6,968 bases of DNA from a bacterium. GTDB lineage: Bacteria > Ratteibacteria > UBA8468. The DNA lies in contig DAOVGU010000221.1 in NCBI GenBank assembly GCA_030672255.1, forward strand, positions 1 through 6,968, in the 5' to 3' direction. Positions 5,275 through 6,968 of the stretch are shown one piece after another. Every line of letters starts with the position of its first letter. Positions within the stretch are counted from its first letter, which is position 1. The notes below the pieces were generated by a model. That model was not told the origin of the DNA, made no database searches, and was given only the letters and a program-made list of their open reading frames with translations. Both the position numbers and the translations under genes were made by a program.

Positions 5275-6597
5275 CTATTTAACAAGAGCATATCTTAGAA
5301 TAAAGAGAATTGCTAAAAGATAGACTAACCAGCTAACCTCCTTCCCCTTCCCGGAGAAAATTTTGATAATCGGATAGGAGATAAAACCAAGGGCTAAACC
5401 ATCGGCAATGGAATAGGTAAGGGGCATCCCGACAAGGGTCAGAAAAGAGGGAATAGCCTCGGAAGGCTCCTTCCAATCAATCCTGGTTACCGTATGAAGC
5501 ATCAAACTGCCCACAATAACGAGGGCAGGAGCGGTAACCGGATAAAGGAAAATACCTTTAGCAACCTCATACCCCCCACCAATCATTCTCACAAGGGGAT
5601 AAAAGAAGATAGCAAATAGAAATAGTAACGCGGTTACCACACTGGCCATACCTGTTCTTCCTCCCGCCGCCACCCCGGTGCTACTCTCAATGTAACTGGT
5701 TACAGTGGACGTTCCTAACATTGCTCCACTTACGGTACCAATAGCGTCGGCTAAGAAAGCCCGATTGGCTCTTGGCAATTTTCCCTCTCTCATAAACCCC
5801 GCGGCCTCCCCCACGCCAATAAGGGTGCCCACCGTATCAAAAAGGTCCATAAAGAGAAAGACGACGATAACGGTAATAAAACCGAGTTTGAAAGCGCCGA
5901 AAATATCTAACTGCATCAAAGTTGGTGCTAAAGAAGGAGGTTTGCTAAATATCCCCTGATACTTCACAATTCCTAAAAGGATTCCTACTATAGCGGTAAC
6001 AAGTATGCCCAAAAGGATTGCTCCAGGTATCTTGCGCACCATTAAAATACCAATGAGAAATATTCCCAAGAAAGCAAGTAGTACCGCGGGTTGTCTTAAA
6101 TTACCCAGCATCACTATTCCCCCCGGACTCTTGACCACAATTCCGGCCTGCACGAGACCGATGAAGGCGATGAAGAGGCCGATACCTCCCGCGATCGCAT
6201 TTTTTAAGGATGTCGGAATACTATCAATAATCATCTCCCTGATTTTAAAGAGAGTAAGAATAATAAAAACTACCCCCGAGATAAAGATTGCTCCAAGAGC
6301 AGATTGCCAGGCAATCCCCATTCCCAAAATCACGGTAAATGCAAAGTAGAAGTTCTCCCCCATGCCGGGAGCAAGGGCAATCGGATAGTTGGCATATAAG
6401 CCCATAATCAGGGTGGCTAAGAAGGCCGAAAGGCAGGTAGCGACCATCACCGCCCCAAAGTCCATTCCCGCCTGAGATAAAACTGCCGGCTGGACAAAGA
6501 TGATGTAGGCCATCGCCATAAACGTGGTCAGCCCAGCAACAGCCTCTGTCCTTACATTCGTTCCTGCTTCCTTCAACCTAAATAATTTCTCTAACAT
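5275..6597 (-). CDS. NCS2-family purine/uracil permease (AzgA/PbuG-like)
   Basis: Inner-membrane nucleobase:cation symporter of the NCS2 (NAT) family, AzgA-like branch that takes up adenine, guanine, hypoxanthine or xanthine. The complete 440-residue protein is very hydrophobic throughout, consistent with the family's 14 segments. Signatures are GTNVRTEAVAGLTTFMAMAY (12-31), APGMGENFYFAF (76-87), the substrate-site region DLFDTVGTLIG (251-261) and GTSTVTSYIESSTGVAAG (295-312), and EAIPSFLT (380-387). Many relatives have APGMGLNAYFAY where this protein has GENFYF; that may mark a subfamily. Substrate choice cannot be settled by eye. GAGG lies 4 nt before the ATG, slightly close. It is the first gene of the minus-strand series in the window; no purine-riboswitch core is seen in its upstream DNA. 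Confidence 0.95.
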   Translation of the reverse strand: MLEKLFRLKEAGTNVRTEAVAGLTTFMAMAYIIFVQPAVLSQAGMDFGAVMVATCLSAFLATLIMGLYANYPIALAPGMGENFYFAFTVILGMGIAWQSALGAIFISGVVFIILTLFKIREMIIDSIPTSLKNAIAGGIGLFIAFIGLVQAGIVVKSPGGIVMLGNLRQPAVLLAFLGIFLIGILMVRKIPGAILLGILVTAIVGILLGIVKYQGIFSKPPSLAPTLMQLDIFGAFKLGFITVIVVFLFMDLFDTVGTLIGVGEAAGFMREGKLPRANRAFLADAIGTVSGAMLGTSTVTSYIESSTGVAAGGRTGMASVVTALLFLFAIFFYPLVRMIGGGYEVAKGIFLYPVTAPALVIVGSLMLHTVTRIDWKEPSEAIPSFLTLVGMPLTYSIADGLALGFISYPIIKIFSGKGKEVSWLVYLLAILFILRYALVK

Positions 6598-6635
6598 TTT
6601 TCCTCAATGCCTCCCTACTCTTCCTTATCCCCTTC

Positions 6636-6700
6636 CTCACTCCGGGGGATGCACTCTCTCAAGGGGAGTGGGTCACCCGAAAAAGGTGGGGGTGTAACTT
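6636..6700 (+). repeat. Intergenic copy of the repeat found in the TauE linker
   Basis: CTCAAGGGGAGTG (6658-6670) and AGGTGGGGGTGTAA (6684-6697) match the minus-strand sense of 368-408 exactly, with 13 nt between them here versus 14 nt there. The upstream flank (CTCACTCCGGGGGAT, 6636-6650) may belong to the same element. It lies between the permease start and the repeat cluster. Confidence 0.7.
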
Positions 6701-6760
6701 GCAACATTTACTACCTTGCGCTCTTTTTGCGTAAATATTCAGTAAAGTACGTCCATCCTG

Positions 6761-6955
6761 TCATTGCGAGTCCGCCTCAGGCGGACATGGCAATCCGACG
6801 AAGTCATTGCGAGCGAACAAAGTGAGTGTGGCAATCCGACACGAAGTGTCATTCCGAGTGGAACGAGGAATCTCTCTCTTCAATGAAGTAAGAGATTGCC
6901 ACAGCCTTCGGCTTCGCAACGACTTCGTCGGATTGCTTCACTTCGTTCGCAATGA
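6761..6955. repeat. Cluster of 'TCATTGCGAG...GGCAATCC' repeats in both orientations
   Basis: At least five units are visible. Direct copies run 6761-6796 (with an internal GTCCGCC-TCA-GGCGGAC hairpin at 6770-6786) and 6804-6837. A diverged copy, TCATTCCGAG...GGAATCTC, is at 6849-6873. Inverted copies are at about 6893-6922 and 6930-6955 (GGATTGC...CGCAATGA). Small dyads such as GACAC-GAA-GTGTC (6838-6850) lie between them. The mixed orientation and unequal centres rule out a CRISPR array. The same family is inside the methyltransferase gene at 1566-1645. Confidence 0.88.
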
Positions 6956-6968
6956 CGTGGTTGACTGA

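Larger units (their letters stand above)
6598..6968. other. Repeat-rich, gene-free region upstream of the permease
   Basis: These 371 nt hold no gene I can support on either strand. Nearest the permease is its ribosome site, then the repeat at 6636-6700, then about 60 nt of plain A/T-richer DNA (6701-6760) where a permease promoter would be expected but no clear -35/-10 pair can be chosen. From 6761 nearly to the window edge it is a cluster of short palindromic repeats. Confidence 0.7.

Noticed and set aside
6598..6760. Purine riboswitch ahead of the nucleobase permease
   Set aside because: I looked on the minus strand for the conserved purine-aptamer core and three-way junction and could not find it.
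6607..6825. 72-codon plus-strand ORF upstream of the permease
   Set aside because: It runs through two repeat elements, its product is low-complexity Ser/Pro/Gly then repeat-derived residues, and it has no convincing ribosome site.
6761..6955. CRISPR array
   Set aside because: Units occur in both orientations with unequal length and spacing and are themselves palindromic; there are no regular unique spacers and no cas genes.

Overview
The window reads as a chromosomal fragment of an uncultivated, probably anaerobic bacterium with a moderate-GC genome rich in short dispersed repeats. The domain assignment rests on family-typical bacterial genes with Shine-Dalgarno sites, a lipoprotein signal on the isoaspartyl methyltransferase, and sigma70-like promoter elements. 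The repeat families resemble those I associate with candidate-phylum genomes (Omnitrophota- or Aerophobetes-like). That placement is a weak inference; no rRNA or other marker is present.

All six substantial genes lie on the minus strand. In transcription order they are an NCS2-family purine/uracil permease (6597-5275), a TIM-barrel sugar phosphate isomerase/epimerase-like protein (5207-4443), an AIR-synthase/HypE-related ATP-binding protein (4190-3168), an AMP-forming acyl-CoA synthetase (3174-1663), a lipoprotein-type protein-L-isoaspartate O-methyltransferase (1666-872) and a TauE/SafE-type anion exporter (869-12). The last four are tightly packed: overlaps of 7 and 4 nt, then a 2-nt gap. 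They are probably one translationally coupled operon. No single pathway obviously links them.

The interesting content is in the repeats. An 80-nt imperfect palindrome with perfect 11-bp ends sits in frame inside the methyltransferase gene and encodes the n-region of its lipoprotein signal peptide. A second insert of about 150 nt lies in frame in the linker between the two halves of the TauE protein; part of it recurs upstream of the permease. A cluster of 'TCATTGCGAG...GGCAATCC' copies in both orientations fills 6761-6955.

The 252-nt gap at 4191-4442 holds a 39-nt hairpin repeat whose edge forms the -35 box of a very good plus-strand promoter. Downstream are a 26-codon ORF and what looks like the 5' stub of a YjbQ/UPF0047 gene, cut off at the 3' end of the isomerase gene. 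This appears to be the scar of a rearrangement. I see no CRISPR array, tRNA, rRNA, transposase gene, riboswitch or convincing intrinsic terminator, and no clearly new multi-gene system.
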